From Streptomyces sp. CB01580 (lineage in GTDB: Bacteria > Actinomycetota > Actinomycetes > Streptomycetales > Streptomycetaceae): a stretch of 64,000 nucleotides of DNA. The stretch covers positions 1,550-65,549 of the forward strand of contig NZ_LIXJ01000016.1 in NCBI RefSeq assembly GCF_001905795.1, in the 5' to 3' direction. Numbering within the stretch: position 1 is the first letter of the stretch; every line of letters begins with the position of its first letter. Positions 16,572 to 29,776 of the stretch are shown here, piece after piece. The translations under genes were made by a program, and so were the position numbers. The notes below the pieces were generated by a model. That model saw only the letters and a list, made by a program, of their open reading frames with translations, did not search any database and had not been told where the DNA came from.

Positions 16572-16652
16572 ATCGCTCCCTGGGGTTGCAGCGGCTGCTG
16601 GCTGATCATTTGGCGGACCGTCCGGGAGCTGCGCCCGGCACGATCCGCGGAC

Positions 16653-16658
16653 AGTTTA
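16653..16658 (-). promoter_or_regulatory. Candidate -10 box of metK
   Basis: On the minus strand the hexamer TAAACT in the context GATAAACTGT lies about 80 bases upstream of the metK GTG. The -35 region is weak. Confidence 0.35.
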
Positions 16659-16717
16659 TCGGTCGCTTTCGTCCGGCGGACAGCGCGTCTCGCTCCTTGG
16701 GAGTCCCGAGGCCGCCG

Positions 16718-16780
16718 GACGGGCCCGTCAGGGCATGGAATCAGCCTCGCCGACATGCCCTGCGTGCCCGGTTTTCCGGG
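16718..16780 (-). terminator. Cluster of small hairpins downstream of coaBC
   Basis: Within 100 bases after the coaBC stop there are a 5-bp stem with a four-base loop (16767-16780), a 7-bp inverted repeat (16731-16737 with 16754-16760) and a 12-base palindrome (16718-16729). Together they probably end coaBC transcription; none is strong alone. Confidence 0.4.
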
Positions 16781-16815
16781 GGTTTCGCGGAGTGCCGGAC
16801 CATGGAACGAGATCT

Positions 16816-18018
16816 TCATCCCAACCGCGGCGACACGAGGTCCCAGACCGTGTCGGCGAGGGCCTCCTTGGGTCCGTGGGGCACCGGTGTCTCGGTGCCG
16901 TCGGCGCCGAGCACCACCGCCTCGTTGTCCTCGGACCCGAAGGTCCTGCGCTCGCCGACCTCGTTGACGACGAGGAGATCACAGCCCTTGCGGCGGAGCT
17001 TCTCGCGGCCGTTGGCGAGGACGTCGTCGGTCTCGGCGGCGAAACCGACGACGATCTGGTCCGGCCGGGCGCGTCCGGCGGAGACCTCGGCGAGGATGTC
17101 CGGATTACGAACGAGCGCGACGGGCTCCGGCTCCTGCCCGTCCCTCTTCTTGATCTTGCCCGGCGCGTAGGCGGCGGGGCGGAAGTCGGCGACCGCGGCG
17201 GCCATCACGACCACGTCGGCGTCCGCGGCGGCCCTCAGCACCGCCTCGCGCAGCTGGACGGCGGTGCCGACGCTCACGACGTCGGCGCCCGCCGGGTCGG
17301 GCAGGCCGGTGTTGGCCTCGATCAGGGTGACCCGGGCGCCGCGGGCGACCGCGGTGCGCGCCAGGGCGTAGCCCTGCTTGCCGGAGGAGCGGTTGCCGAG
17401 GTAGCGCACCGGGTCGAGCGGCTCGCGCGTGCCTCCCGCGCTGATCACGACGTGCCGGCCCGCCAGGTCCGGTTCGGCCGCGCCGCGGGTCAGCACCCGG
17501 CGGCAGACCTCGAAGATCTCCCCGGGGTCGGGCAGCCGGCCCTTGCCGGTGTCGACGCCGGTGAGCCGGCCGACGGCGGGCTCGATGACGACGGCGCCGC
17601 GGCGGCGCAGCGTGGCGACGTTCTCGCGGGTGGCGGGGTGCTCCCACATCTCGGTGTGCATGGCGGGTGCGAAGACGACCGGACAGCGCGCCGTGAGGAG
17701 CGTGTTGGTGAGCAGGTCGTCGGCGAGGCCGTGAGCGGCCCGGGCGAGCGTGTCCGCGGTCGCGGGGGCGACGACGACGAGGTCCGCGCCCTGCCCGATC
17801 CGGACGTGCGGGACCTCGTGGACGTCGTTCCAGACCTCCGTGGCGACCGGGTGGCCCGAGAGCGCCGACCAGGTGGCCGCGCCCACGAAGTGCAGCGCCG
17901 ACTCGGTCGGGACGACCCGTACGTCGTGACCGGACTCGGTCAACCGGCGCAGGAGCTCGCACGCCTTGTACGCGGCGATGCCCCCGCTGACCCCAAGAAC
18001 GACCTTCGGCTTGTCCAC
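16816..18018 (-). CDS. coaBC: Bifunctional phosphopantothenoylcysteine decarboxylase / phosphopantothenate-cysteine ligase
   Basis: A 400-residue fusion that carries out two successive steps of coenzyme A synthesis. The N-terminal flavoprotein CoaC half (about 1-180) starts VDKPKVVLGVSGGIAAYKA and contains VVAPATADTL and the substrate clamp PAMHTEMW. The CoaB half (about 190-400) carries SAGGTREPLDPVRYLGNRSS and KIKKRD. The GTG at 18016-18018 has GGGGAG five bases upstream. The longer open frame through the rpoZ region is a shadow. It lies between rpoZ and metK on the same strand, the order gmk-rpoZ-coaBC-metK-priA typical of actinobacteria. Confidence 0.96.
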   Translation of the reverse strand: MDKPKVVLGVSGGIAAYKACELLRRLTESGHDVRVVPTESALHFVGAATWSALSGHPVATEVWNDVHEVPHVRIGQGADLVVVAPATADTLARAAHGLADDLLTNTLLTARCPVVFAPAMHTEMWEHPATRENVATLRRRGAVVIEPAVGRLTGVDTGKGRLPDPGEIFEVCRRVLTRGAAEPDLAGRHVVISAGGTREPLDPVRYLGNRSSGKQGYALARTAVARGARVTLIEANTGLPDPAGADVVSVGTAVQLREAVLRAAADADVVVMAAAVADFRPAAYAPGKIKKRDGQEPEPVALVRNPDILAEVSAGRARPDQIVVGFAAETDDVLANGREKLRRKGCDLLVVNEVGERRTFGSEDNEAVVLGADGTETPVPHGPKEALADTVWDLVSPRLG

Positions 18019-18095
18019 TGCGTCTCCCCGCACTCGTATTCGGACTCCCCCATGCTGCCGCACCGCGCCGGGTGCGGCGCCGTCGCCCCCGGACG

Positions 18096-18135
18096 CACCA
18101 CAGGCCCGGCGGTCGTGGCCGCCGGGCCTGTGGTG
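18096..18135 (-). terminator. Terminator downstream of rpoZ
   Basis: A perfect 17-bp stem (18096-18112 with 18119-18135) with a 6-base loop, 16 bases after the rpoZ stop codon. Confidence 0.85.
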
Positions 18136-18151
18136 GAGGTGCGATTCCTGC

Positions 18152-18424
18152 CTACTGCGCGGGGCCCTCGACGGCCTCGGAGGTGAGCAGGCCCGCGTTG
18201 ATCTCGCGGAGCGCGATCGAGAGCGGCTTCTCGTGCACGTGGGTGTCGACGAGCGGACCGACGTACTCCAGGAGGCCCTCGCCGAGCTGCGAGTAGTACG
18301 CATTGATCTGGCGCGCGCGCTTGGCGGCGTAGATCACGAGGCTGTACTTCGAGTCGGTGGCCTCGAGGAGCTCATCAATCGGCGGGTTGATGATGCCCTC
18401 GGGCGTGGTGATGGAAGAGGACAC
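18152..18424 (-). CDS. rpoZ: DNA-directed RNA polymerase omega subunit
   Basis: A 90-residue omega subunit, the usual actinomycete length. It starts VSSSITTPEGIINPPIDELL at a GTG (18422-18424) with GGAAGG six bases before it. It contains the conserved KYSLVIYAAKRARQINAYY helix that contacts the beta-prime subunit. Omega assists RNA polymerase assembly and affects antibiotic production and differentiation in Streptomyces. It follows gmk with a 124-bp gap. Confidence 0.97.
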   Translation of the reverse strand: MSSSITTPEGIINPPIDELLEATDSKYSLVIYAAKRARQINAYYSQLGEGLLEYVGPLVDTHVHEKPLSIALREINAGLLTSEAVEGPAQ

Positions 18425-18548
18425 TCTCTGCCTTCCGAAGGGGGTGAGGATCAAAGAAACCTTTGACGGCGCGAGGCTCCGCGCTGGTGACGGTACCGAC
18501 GTGTCCGTCTGTCGCACATGCCGCGTACACCGCACGTGCCCGGGTTGT

Positions 18549-19175
18549 TCAGTCGGTGCCGTCCGTGCCGTCGCTGCGGCCGGAAGCCTCCAGCATCAAG
18601 GCTAGCAGCTCGCGTGCCACGTCCTGGACGGAGGTGTTGACCAGCGTCGTATCGAACTCGGACTCGGCGGCCAGCTCGACCTTGGCGGCGGCGAGCCGAC
18701 GCTCGATCACCTCGGCCGACTCGGTCCCGCGGCCGGTGAGCCGGCGGACCAGCTCCTCCCAGCTCGGCGGGGCCAGGAAGACGAGCCGGGCATCCGGCAT
18801 GGACTGCCGTACCAGCCGGGCACCCTGGAGGTCGATCTCCAGCAGCACCGGCTCACCGGCATCCAGGCGTTCGAGCACGGCCCGGCGCGGCGTGCCGTAG
18901 CGGTTGCCGGCGAACTCGGCCCACTCCAGCAGCTCGCCGTTGGCGATCAGCTTGTCGAACTCGTCGTTGTCCACGAAGAAGTAGTGGACGCCGTCCTGCT
19001 CGCCGGGGCGCGGCTTGCGGGTCGTCGCCGACACCGAGAGCCACGCCTCGGGGTGGGCCTTGCGCATATGGGCGACGACCGTGCTCTTGCCGACCCCGGA
19101 GGGGCCGGAGAGCACGGTCAGCCGCGGACGTACGTCCGGGGGTACGGGGGACGTCCCCCGGGATGTTGCAGCCAT
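18549..19175 (-). CDS. gmk: Guanylate kinase
   Basis: A 208-residue kinase that converts GMP to GDP. The P-loop GPSGVGKS is at residues 24-31, followed by SVSATTRKPRPGEQDGVHY with GMP-binding residues and EIDLQGARLV. The N-terminal 18 residues are an extension common in Streptomyces. A perfect 16-bp palindrome (19145-19160) lies within about the first ten codons and could form a hairpin in the mRNA near the start codon. It follows the sIHF gene by 38 bp and is probably cotranscribed with it. Confidence 0.97.
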   Translation of the reverse strand: MAATSRGTSPVPPDVRPRLTVLSGPSGVGKSTVVAHMRKAHPEAWLSVSATTRKPRPGEQDGVHYFFVDNDEFDKLIANGELLEWAEFAGNRYGTPRRAVLERLDAGEPVLLEIDLQGARLVRQSMPDARLVFLAPPSWEELVRRLTGRGTESAEVIERRLAAAKVELAAESEFDTTLVNTSVQDVARELLALMLEASGRSDGTDGTD

Positions 19176-19213
19176 GGAGCGATTATCCAGGTTCTCGGAG
19201 GTGCCCGAGAACG

Positions 19214-19537
19214 TCAGGCGGCGCTGCCGCCGAACTCGCGCTCCAGGGATGCGATCTGGTTGGAGCCGAGACCCCGGACCCGGCGGCTCTCGGAGATGCC
19301 GAGCCGCTCCATGATCTGCTTGGCGCGGACCTTGCCCACGCCGGGCAGGGACTCCAGGAGGGCGGAGACCTTCATCTTCCCGATGACGTCGTTCTCCTGG
19401 CCCTGCTTGATGACCTCGTGGAGGGAGGCGCCGGAGTGCTTGAGTCGATTCTTGACCTCGGCCCGCTCCCGGCGAGCCGCGGCGGCCTTTTCGAGCGCGG
19501 CTGCGCGCTGTTCGGGGGTAAGGGGCGGAAGAGCCAC
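19214..19537 (-). CDS. sihF: Streptomyces integration host factor (sIHF), nucleoid-associated protein
   Basis: A 107-residue basic protein with a long N-terminal helix (EQRAAALEKAAAARRERAEV) and a helix-two-turns-helix fold containing LESLPGVGKVRAKQIMERL and GLGSNQIASLEREF. It matches the actinobacterial sIHF/mIHF family, which binds DNA non-specifically, influences supercoiling and affects sporulation and secondary metabolism. The GTG at 19535-19537 has GAGGTGA seven bases upstream. The family is unrelated to the alpha/beta IHF of E. coli. Confidence 0.95.
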   Translation of the reverse strand: MALPPLTPEQRAAALEKAAAARRERAEVKNRLKHSGASLHEVIKQGQENDVIGKMKVSALLESLPGVGKVRAKQIMERLGISESRRVRGLGSNQIASLEREFGGSAA

Positions 19538-19644
19538 GCCTACGTCACCTCGGATGTCGATCTGTCGGATACGGACCGGTGAGGAAGCTGTGCGCCCCAC
19601 ACCAGGCGAGCGACGCGCCACTCGTGCACGTCGGCTCTCGACGG

Positions 19645-19673
19645 AGACTAGCGGCCCGGGCGGCCCGAGTCAG
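19645..19673 (-). promoter_or_regulatory. Candidate promoter of the sIHF gene
   Basis: On the minus strand CTGACT (19668-19673) and TAGTCT (19645-19650) are separated by 17 bases, a good match to Streptomyces housekeeping promoters. This predicts a leader of about 100 bases. Confidence 0.5.
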
Positions 19674-19689
19674 CGAGAACCAACGAAAA

Positions 19690-19717
19690 GTCCTGGTCAG
19701 CCTCCGCCGACCAGGAC
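19690..19717 (-). terminator. Terminator at the end of the pyr operon
   Basis: A perfect 9-bp stem (19690-19698 with 19709-19717) with a 10-base loop, followed on the minus strand by TTTTCG. It lies 65 bases after the pyrF stop codon, in a 244-bp gap that also holds the sIHF promoter. Confidence 0.8.
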
Positions 19718-19781
19718 ATTCCAGACATAACATCCGAGTTTTTCGTTCAGAATTCACTCAACGCAGTGACAACCTGCACGG

Positions 19782-20620
19782 TCATGCGCCCGCGACGGCC
19801 GTCCGGACCTCGTCCGTCAGCCGTTCGGCGGCGTCGCGCAGCCCCACCGCGTGCGGCCCCCGGCTCAGCACCCCGCGGCTCACGCTGGGCAGCACGTTGC
19901 CCACCGCGTCCCCGAAGACGCCGGGGAGATCCGCGGGGGTCGCCCCCTGGGCCCCGATGCCCGGCGCGAGCAGCGGACCGTTGACGGCGAGGTCCACGCC
20001 CGCGTCGCCGAGCGTGGCGCCGACCACCGCGCCGACCGAACCGAGCGGCCGGGCCCCCTCGTTCTCCGCGGCCAGGTGGTCGAGCATCACCTGGGCCAGC
20101 GAGCGGCCGTCGGCGGCGGTGGCGCGCTGCACCTCGGCCCCCTCGGGGTTGGAGGTGAGGGCGAGCACGAAGACGCCCGAGCCGGACAGGACCGCCGCGT
20201 CGAGCGCCGGACGCAGCGAGCCGAAGCCCAGGTACGGCGAGACGGTGACGGCGTCCGAGAACAGCGGGGAGCCGGGGTCCAGGTAGGTCGCCGCGTAGGC
20301 ACCCATGGTCGAGCCGATGTCGCCGCGCTTGGCGTCCATCAGGACCAGCGCGCCGGCCGCCCGTGCCTCCTCGACGGCCTTCTCCAGGACCGCGATGCCG
20401 CGCGAGCCGAAGCGCTCGAAGAACGCCGACTGCGGCTTGAGGACCGCCACGCGGTCCGCCAGCGCCTCGACGACGGTGCGCGTGAACCGCTCCAGGCCCG
20501 CGATGTCGTCGCCCAGGCCCCAGGCGGTGAGCAGCGAGGCGTGCGGGTCGATACCGACGCAGAGCGGCCCGCGGGTGTCCATGGCGTGGCGCAGACGCGC
20601 GCCGAACGGTTCCGGGGTGG

Positions 20621-20624
<4 letters not shown>
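19782..20624 (-). CDS. pyrF: Orotidine 5'-phosphate decarboxylase
   Basis: A 280-residue type 2 OMP decarboxylase, the last step of UMP synthesis. The catalytic motif DAKRGDIGST is intact, the N-terminus shows LCVGIDPHASLL and the C-terminal phosphate-binding region PGIGAQGATPAD. The ATG at 20622-20624 overlaps the pyrD stop codon by four bases (ATGA), so translation is probably coupled. It is the last gene of the pyr operon. Confidence 0.97.
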
Positions 20625-21730
<1,106 letters not shown>

Positions 21731-21734
21731 CGGG

Positions 21735-21777
21735 GGTGTCCTCATGGAGAGGGGGACACCGTTTCCGGTGTCCCCCT
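21735..21777 (-). promoter_or_regulatory. Mutually exclusive hairpins between carB and pyrD
   Basis: A perfect 11-bp stem (21751-21761 with 21766-21776) carries a GAAA tetraloop in the minus-strand RNA and follows the carB stop by a few bases. Its 3' arm (GGTGTCC in RNA) can instead pair with GGACACC at 21735-21741, part of the pyrD ribosome-binding site. There is no U-tract. It may be a processing or termination hairpin, or a switch for pyrD translation. Confidence 0.55.
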
Positions 21778-21781
21778 TCGG

Positions 21782-25082
<3,301 letters not shown>

Positions 25083-25090
<8 letters not shown>

Positions 25091-26225
25091 GCCGGCCCTC
25101 CATCAGGGAGACGAAACGGTCGAAGAGGTACGCGGCGTCGTGCGGGCCCGCGGCCGCCTCGGGGTGGTACTGGACGCTGAAGGCGGGCCGGTCGAGGAGC
25201 CGCAGCCCCTCGACGACCTGGTCGTTCAGGCAGACGTGGGAGACCTCGGCGCGGCCGAACTCCGTGTCGGTGACCCTGTCGAGCGGGGCGTCGACGGCGA
25301 AGCCGTGGTTGTGCGCGGTGACCTCGACCTTTCCGGTCGTACGGTCCTGCACGGGCTGGTTGATCCCGCGATGCCCGTACTTCAGCTTGTAGGTGCCGAA
25401 GCCGAGGGCGCGGCCCAGGATCTGGTTGCCGAAGCAGATCCCGAAGAGCGGGGTGCCGCGCTCCAGGACGCCCCGCATGACGGAGACCGGGTGGTCGGCG
25501 GTGGCCGGGTCACCGGGACCGTTGGAGAAGAACACGCCGTCGGGCTCGACCGCGTACACGTCCTCCAGCGTGGCGGTGGCGGGCAGTACGTGCACCTCGA
25601 CGCCGCGCTCGGCCATCCGGTGCGGGGTCATGCCCTTGATGCCGAGGTCGACGGCGGCGACGGTGAACTTCTTGGCGCCGATCGCGGGGACGACGTACGC
25701 CTCCTTCGTGGCGACCTCGGCGGAGAGGTCGGCGCCCACCATCTGGGGCGCCTGCTGGACACGGGCCAGCAGCGTGGCCTCCTCGGCCAGCGCGTCGCCG
25801 GAGAAGATGCCGACGCGCATGGCGCCGCGCTCGCGCAGGTGGCGGGTGAGGGCGCGGGTGTCGACGCCGCTGATGCCGACGACGCCCTGGCTCTCCAGTT
25901 CGTCGTCGAGCGAGCGCCGGGCGCGCCAGTTGGAGGGCACCCGGGCGGGGTCGCGGACGACGTAGCCGGAGACCCAGATCCGCTTCGACTCGGGGTCCTC
26001 GTCGTTGACGCCGGTATTGCCGACGTGCGGGGCGGTCATCACGACGACCTGGCGGTGGTAGGAGGGGTCGGTCAGCGTCTCCTGGTAACCGGTCATGCCG
26101 GTGGAGAACACCGCTTCGCCGAAGGTCTCCCCCACGGCCCCGTAGGCACGGCCGCGGAAGGTGCGGCCGTCCTCCAGGACGAGTACGGCGGGAGCTCTGC
26201 CGGCTCCCCGGGCGGAGGTCGTCAT
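25083..26225 (-). CDS. carA: Carbamoyl-phosphate synthase small subunit
   Basis: A 380-residue glutaminase subunit that supplies ammonia to CarB. The class I amidotransferase domain shows the nucleophile elbow LFGICFGNQILG and the His-Glu pair in SVQYHPEAAAGPHD. The N-terminal half contains the small-subunit signature VFSTGMTGYQETLTDPSY. The ATG at 26223-26225 overlaps the preceding membrane-protein stop codon by four bases. The open frame continues upstream only as a shadow of that gene. Confidence 0.97.
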
Positions 26226-26803
26226 CGTGCGGTGCCTTCCGTAGTGCTGGTGAGTTGTTCGATGGCCTCGACCCAGGCCGGGTGCTCGGCCGAGCGGTCG
26301 GAGCGGAACCCGGAGTCGATCAGCTTGTCGCCGTGCGCCCAGGTGATGATCAGCAGGCCGCCCTCGGGGAGGACCTTGCCCGCGATGCCCTTGTCGAGCC
26401 GGGCCCCGCGCAGCGCGGCGGCCGGGACGAAGAAGTCGGCCGCGCCGGGGCGCACGACGTCCAGGCCCTGGTCGGTCAGGGTGAGCTCGACCCGGCTGCG
26501 GGTGCCGAGGCCGTGGGCGACGATCCGGTCGAGCCACTGTCCGGCGGTCGTCGAGGCGTGGTACCGGCCGGTCAGCGTCAGCGGCTTCCCGCCGTCCGCG
26601 AACCCTTCCGGTGCGGTCGGGAGTTCCGGCAGATCGGACTGGAGGCTGCCGCGCCACTTCCATCCCTGGCGCATCAGCCAGTAGACGAAGGCGATGAACA
26701 CGAGCAGTCCGACGACCCAGCTGATGCGGGCGGCCCAGTCGGTCACTTCGGCCGACTTCTGCTCGGCGGCGAGCTGGAGGTACAGGGGGGTGAGTGATGT
26801 CAC
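26222..26803 (-). CDS. Single-pass membrane protein within the pyr operon
   Basis: A 193-residue protein of unknown function embedded between pyrC and carA with 4-base overlaps at both ends, a conserved position in Streptomyces pyr operons as far as I recall. One transmembrane helix is clear at about residues 27-46 (ISWVVGLLVFIAFVYWLM), followed by a basic WKW segment and a soluble beta-rich C-terminal domain of about 130 residues that may resemble a PH-like fold. The GTG start at 26801-26803 overlaps the pyrC stop. The tight coupling implies a role linked to pyrimidine synthesis or simple operon capture; no catalytic residues are evident. Confidence 0.9.
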   Translation of the reverse strand: MTSLTPLYLQLAAEQKSAEVTDWAARISWVVGLLVFIAFVYWLMRQGWKWRGSLQSDLPELPTAPEGFADGGKPLTLTGRYHASTTAGQWLDRIVAHGLGTRSRVELTLTDQGLDVVRPGAADFFVPAAALRGARLDKGIAGKVLPEGGLLIITWAHGDKLIDSGFRSDRSAEHPAWVEAIEQLTSTTEGTAR

Positions 26804-28086
26804 GCGAGCTTCCCGTCGACGACCGTGGCACGGCCCCGCAGGAAGGTGTGAGTGACTCGGCCCGGCAGCTCGCGCCCCTCGTAGGGGGTGTTGCGGCTGC
26901 GGGAGGCGAAGCCCGCGGGGTCCACCACACCACGGTATGCCGGATCGACCAGGGTGAGGTTGGCGGGCTCACCGACCGAGACGGGCCGGCCGTGTCCGTC
27001 GAGCCGGCCGATGGCGGCCGGGCGGAACGACATCCGGTCCGCGACGCCCGCCCAGTCCAGCAGCCCGGTGTCCACCATGGTCTGCTGGACGACGGAGAGC
27101 GCGGTCTCCAGGCCCACCATGCCCATGGCGGCGGCGGCCCACTCGCAGTCCTTGTCCTCGTGCGGGTGCGGGGCGTGGTCGGTGGCGACGCAGTCGATGG
27201 TGCCGTCGGCCAGCGCCTCGCGCAGGGCCATGACGTCGGCCTCGGTGCGCAGCGGCGGGTTCACCTTGTAAACCGGGTCGTAGGTCCGTACGAGCTCGTC
27301 GGTCAGGAGCAGGTGGTGCGGGGTGACCTCGGCGGTGACGTCCCAGCCCTTGGACTTGGCCCAGCGGACGAGCTCGACGGACCCGGCGGTCGACAGGTGG
27401 CAGATGTGCACCCGGGAGCCGACATGGGCGGCGAGCAGGACGTCACGGGCGATGATCGACTCCTCCGCGACGGCGGGCCAGCCGCCGAGGCCGAGTTCCG
27501 CGGAGACGACGCCCTCGTTCATCTGGGCGCCCTCGGTGAGCCGGGGTTCCTGGGCGTGCTGGGCGACGACCCCGTCGAACGCCTTCACGTACTCCAGCGC
27601 GCGGCGCATGATCACCGCGTCGTCGACGCACTTGCCGTCGTCGGAGAAGACCTTCACCCCGGCGGCCGAGTCGTGCATGGCACCGAGCTCGGCGAGCTTC
27701 CTGCCCTCCAGGCCGACGGTGACGGCGCCGACGGGCTGCACGTCGCAGTAGCCGGACTCCCTGCCAAGCCGCCAGACCTGCTCGACGACGCCGGCGGTGT
27801 CGGCGACCGGGAAGGTGTTCGCCATGGCGTGCACGGCGGTGAAGCCGCCGACGGCCGCGGCCTTCGTGCCGGTGAGGACGGTCTCGGAGTCCTCGCGGCC
27901 GGGCTCGCGCAGGTGGGTGTGGAGGTCGACCAGGCCGGGCAGCAGGATCCGGCCGGCGGCGTCGACGACGGTCGCGTCCCCGGCGTCCAGACCGGTGCCG
28001 ACTGCGGCGACGGTCTCGCCGTCGATCAGGACGTCCTGGGCCTCGCCGCCGAGGACCTTCGCACCGCGGATAAGGGTCTTGCTCAT
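26800..28086 (-). CDS. pyrC: Dihydroorotase
   Basis: A 428-residue class I dihydroorotase that cyclises carbamoyl aspartate. The zinc-binding HxH pair is H56 and H58 in GLVDLHTHLREPG. Further metal or substrate residues are seen in HICHLSTAGSV, VTPHHLLLTDE and the catalytic Asp in CVATDHAPHPHEDK. The ATG at 28084-28086 gives MSKTLIRGAK. A GTG two codons upstream (28090-28092) has better spacing from GAGGAG and overlaps the pyrB stop, so the true start may be there. Confidence 0.96.
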   Translation of the reverse strand: MSKTLIRGAKVLGGEAQDVLIDGETVAAVGTGLDAGDATVVDAAGRILLPGLVDLHTHLREPGREDSETVLTGTKAAAVGGFTAVHAMANTFPVADTAGVVEQVWRLGRESGYCDVQPVGAVTVGLEGRKLAELGAMHDSAAGVKVFSDDGKCVDDAVIMRRALEYVKAFDGVVAQHAQEPRLTEGAQMNEGVVSAELGLGGWPAVAEESIIARDVLLAAHVGSRVHICHLSTAGSVELVRWAKSKGWDVTAEVTPHHLLLTDELVRTYDPVYKVNPPLRTEADVMALREALADGTIDCVATDHAPHPHEDKDCEWAAAAMGMVGLETALSVVQQTMVDTGLLDWAGVADRMSFRPAAIGRLDGHGRPVSVGEPANLTLVDPAYRGVVDPAGFASRSRNTPYEGRELPGRVTHTFLRGRATVVDGKLA

Positions 28087-28088
28087 GG

Positions 28089-29090
28089 TCACTGGTTCTC
28101 CTCGGTACGGGCGGGGGCGGCGGGCGACGGGGTGGCCGGGGCGGCGGGCTCGGCGCCGCCCAGCAGCAGGTAGAGGACGGCCATGCGGATCGAGACGCCG
28201 TTGGCGACCTGCTCGACGGCCGTGCAGCGGTCGGAGTCGGCGACCTCCGCGGTGATCTCCATGCCCCGGACCATCGGGCCGGGGTGCATGACGACGGCGT
28301 GCCCGGGCATCCTCGCCATGCGGTCGGCGTCCAGGCCGTAGCGGCGGGAGTACTCGCGCTCGGTCGGGAAGTACGCGGCGTTCATCCGTTCGCGCTGCAC
28401 CCTCAGCATCATCACCGCGTCGGACTTCGGCAGCACCTGGTCGAGGCCGTAGCTGACCTCGCACGGCCACTGCTCGACACCGACCGGGACGAGCGTCGGC
28501 GGGGCGACGAGCGTGACGTGCGCGCCGAGCGTGTTCAGCAGGTGGACGTTGGAGCGGGCGACCCGGCTGTGCAGGATGTCGCCGACGATCGTGATCCGGC
28601 GGCCCTCCAGGTCCCTGCCCAGGCCGCTGTCGGCGCCGACGAGGCGGCGACGCATCGTGAAGGCGTCCAGAAGGGCCTGGGTGGGGTGCTCGTGGGTGCC
28701 GTCGCCCGCGTTGACGACGGCACCGTCGATCCAGCCGGAGGTGGCGAGCCGGTACGGGGCGCCGGAGGCGCCGTGCCGGATGACGACGGCGTCGGCGCCC
28801 ATCGCCTCCAGGGTCAGCGCGGTGTCCTTGAGCGACTCGCCCTTGGAGACGGACGAGCCCTTCGCGGAGAAGTTGATGACATCCGCGGAGAGGCGCTTGG
28901 CGGCGGCCTCGAAGGAGATGCGGGTACGCGTCGAGTCCTCGAAGAAGAGGTTGACGACGGTACGACCGCGCAGGGTGGGGAGCTTCTTGATCGGCCGGTC
29001 GGCGACCCGGGCCATCTCCTCGGCGGTGTCGAGGATCAGGACGGCGTCGTCGCGGGTGAGGTCGGCGGCCGAGATGAGGTGACGCTTCAT
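28089..29090 (-). CDS. pyrB: Aspartate carbamoyltransferase catalytic subunit
   Basis: A 333-residue transcarbamoylase that forms carbamoyl aspartate. The carbamoyl-phosphate site STRTR is at residues 53-57 in FFEDSTRTRISFE, and HPTQALLDAF and the HPGPM aspartate-binding loop are present. No pyrI regulatory subunit lies nearby. The last 25 residues are a Pro/Ala-rich tail. The ATG has GGAG nine bases upstream. It lies 92 bp after pyrR. Confidence 0.97.
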   Translation of the reverse strand: MKRHLISAADLTRDDAVLILDTAEEMARVADRPIKKLPTLRGRTVVNLFFEDSTRTRISFEAAAKRLSADVINFSAKGSSVSKGESLKDTALTLEAMGADAVVIRHGASGAPYRLATSGWIDGAVVNAGDGTHEHPTQALLDAFTMRRRLVGADSGLGRDLEGRRITIVGDILHSRVARSNVHLLNTLGAHVTLVAPPTLVPVGVEQWPCEVSYGLDQVLPKSDAVMMLRVQRERMNAAYFPTEREYSRRYGLDADRMARMPGHAVVMHPGPMVRGMEITAEVADSDRCTAVEQVANGVSIRMAVLYLLLGGAEPAAPATPSPAAPARTEENQ

Positions 29091-29182
29091 CTGGGTGTTC
29101 TCCGAGAGAGGGAGGATTCGGGCATGCGGGCGTGCGGAAGCGGCCGCACGGGCTCGGGGTCCTCCGTACGGGTGAAGTGCGG

Positions 29183-29767
29183 CTACTGCTCGCCGGCCGG
29201 GACGGCCCGCTGGACACCGAGCAGCACGGCGTCACGGCCGTCCTCCTCGGAGAGCTGGACCTTGACCGTCTCCCGCAGCGACGTGGGGAGGTTCTTTCCG
29301 ACGTAGTCGGCGCGGATCGGGAGTTCGCGGTGTCCCCGGTCGACGAGGACCGCGAGCTGCACGGCGCGGGGACGGCCGATGTCGCCCAGGGCGTCGAGCG
29401 CGGCGCGGATCGTGCGGCCCGAGAAGAGGACGTCGTCCACCAGGACCACCAGACGGCCCTCGATGCCCTCGCCGGGGATCTCGGTGCGGGCCAGGGCGCG
29501 CGCCGGGCGCAGCCGCAGGTCGTCGCGGTACATGGTGATGTCGAGGGAGCCGACCGGCATCTTCCGGCCAGTGATCTCCTGAAGCTTTTCGGCCAGTCGG
29601 CGGGCGATGAAGACGCCGCGCGTCGGGATGCCGAGGAGCACCACGTCGTCGGCGCCCTTGGCACGTTCGACGATCTCGTGGGCGATGCGGGTCAGTGCCC
29701 GGGAGATGTCGGGGGCCTCCAGAACGGGGCGTGCCGCATTGCCGGGGGGTTCATGCTGTGCGTCCAT
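29183..29767 (-). CDS. pyrR: Pyrimidine operon regulator PyrR / uracil phosphoribosyltransferase-like
   Basis: A 194-residue PyrR that senses UMP and binds pyr mRNA; many homologues also have weak uracil phosphoribosyltransferase activity. The PRPP-binding motif VVLVDDVLFSGRT is at residues 107-119 and GIPTRGVFIARRL at 46-58. It is the first gene of the operon pyrR-pyrB-pyrC-membrane protein-carA-carB-pyrD-pyrF. The ATG at 29765-29767 has AGGAGGT nine bases upstream, directly preceded by a PyrR-binding hairpin. Confidence 0.96.
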   Translation of the reverse strand: MDAQHEPPGNAARPVLEAPDISRALTRIAHEIVERAKGADDVVLLGIPTRGVFIARRLAEKLQEITGRKMPVGSLDITMYRDDLRLRPARALARTEIPGEGIEGRLVVLVDDVLFSGRTIRAALDALGDIGRPRAVQLAVLVDRGHRELPIRADYVGKNLPTSLRETVKVQLSEEDGRDAVLLGVQRAVPAGEQ

Positions 29768-29776
29768 AAGAAACGG

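Noticed and set aside
16572..16815. SAM riboswitch upstream of metK
   Set aside because: Several small hairpins occur but none matches the layout of a SAM riboswitch class that I can recognise, and they are better explained as the end of coaBC.
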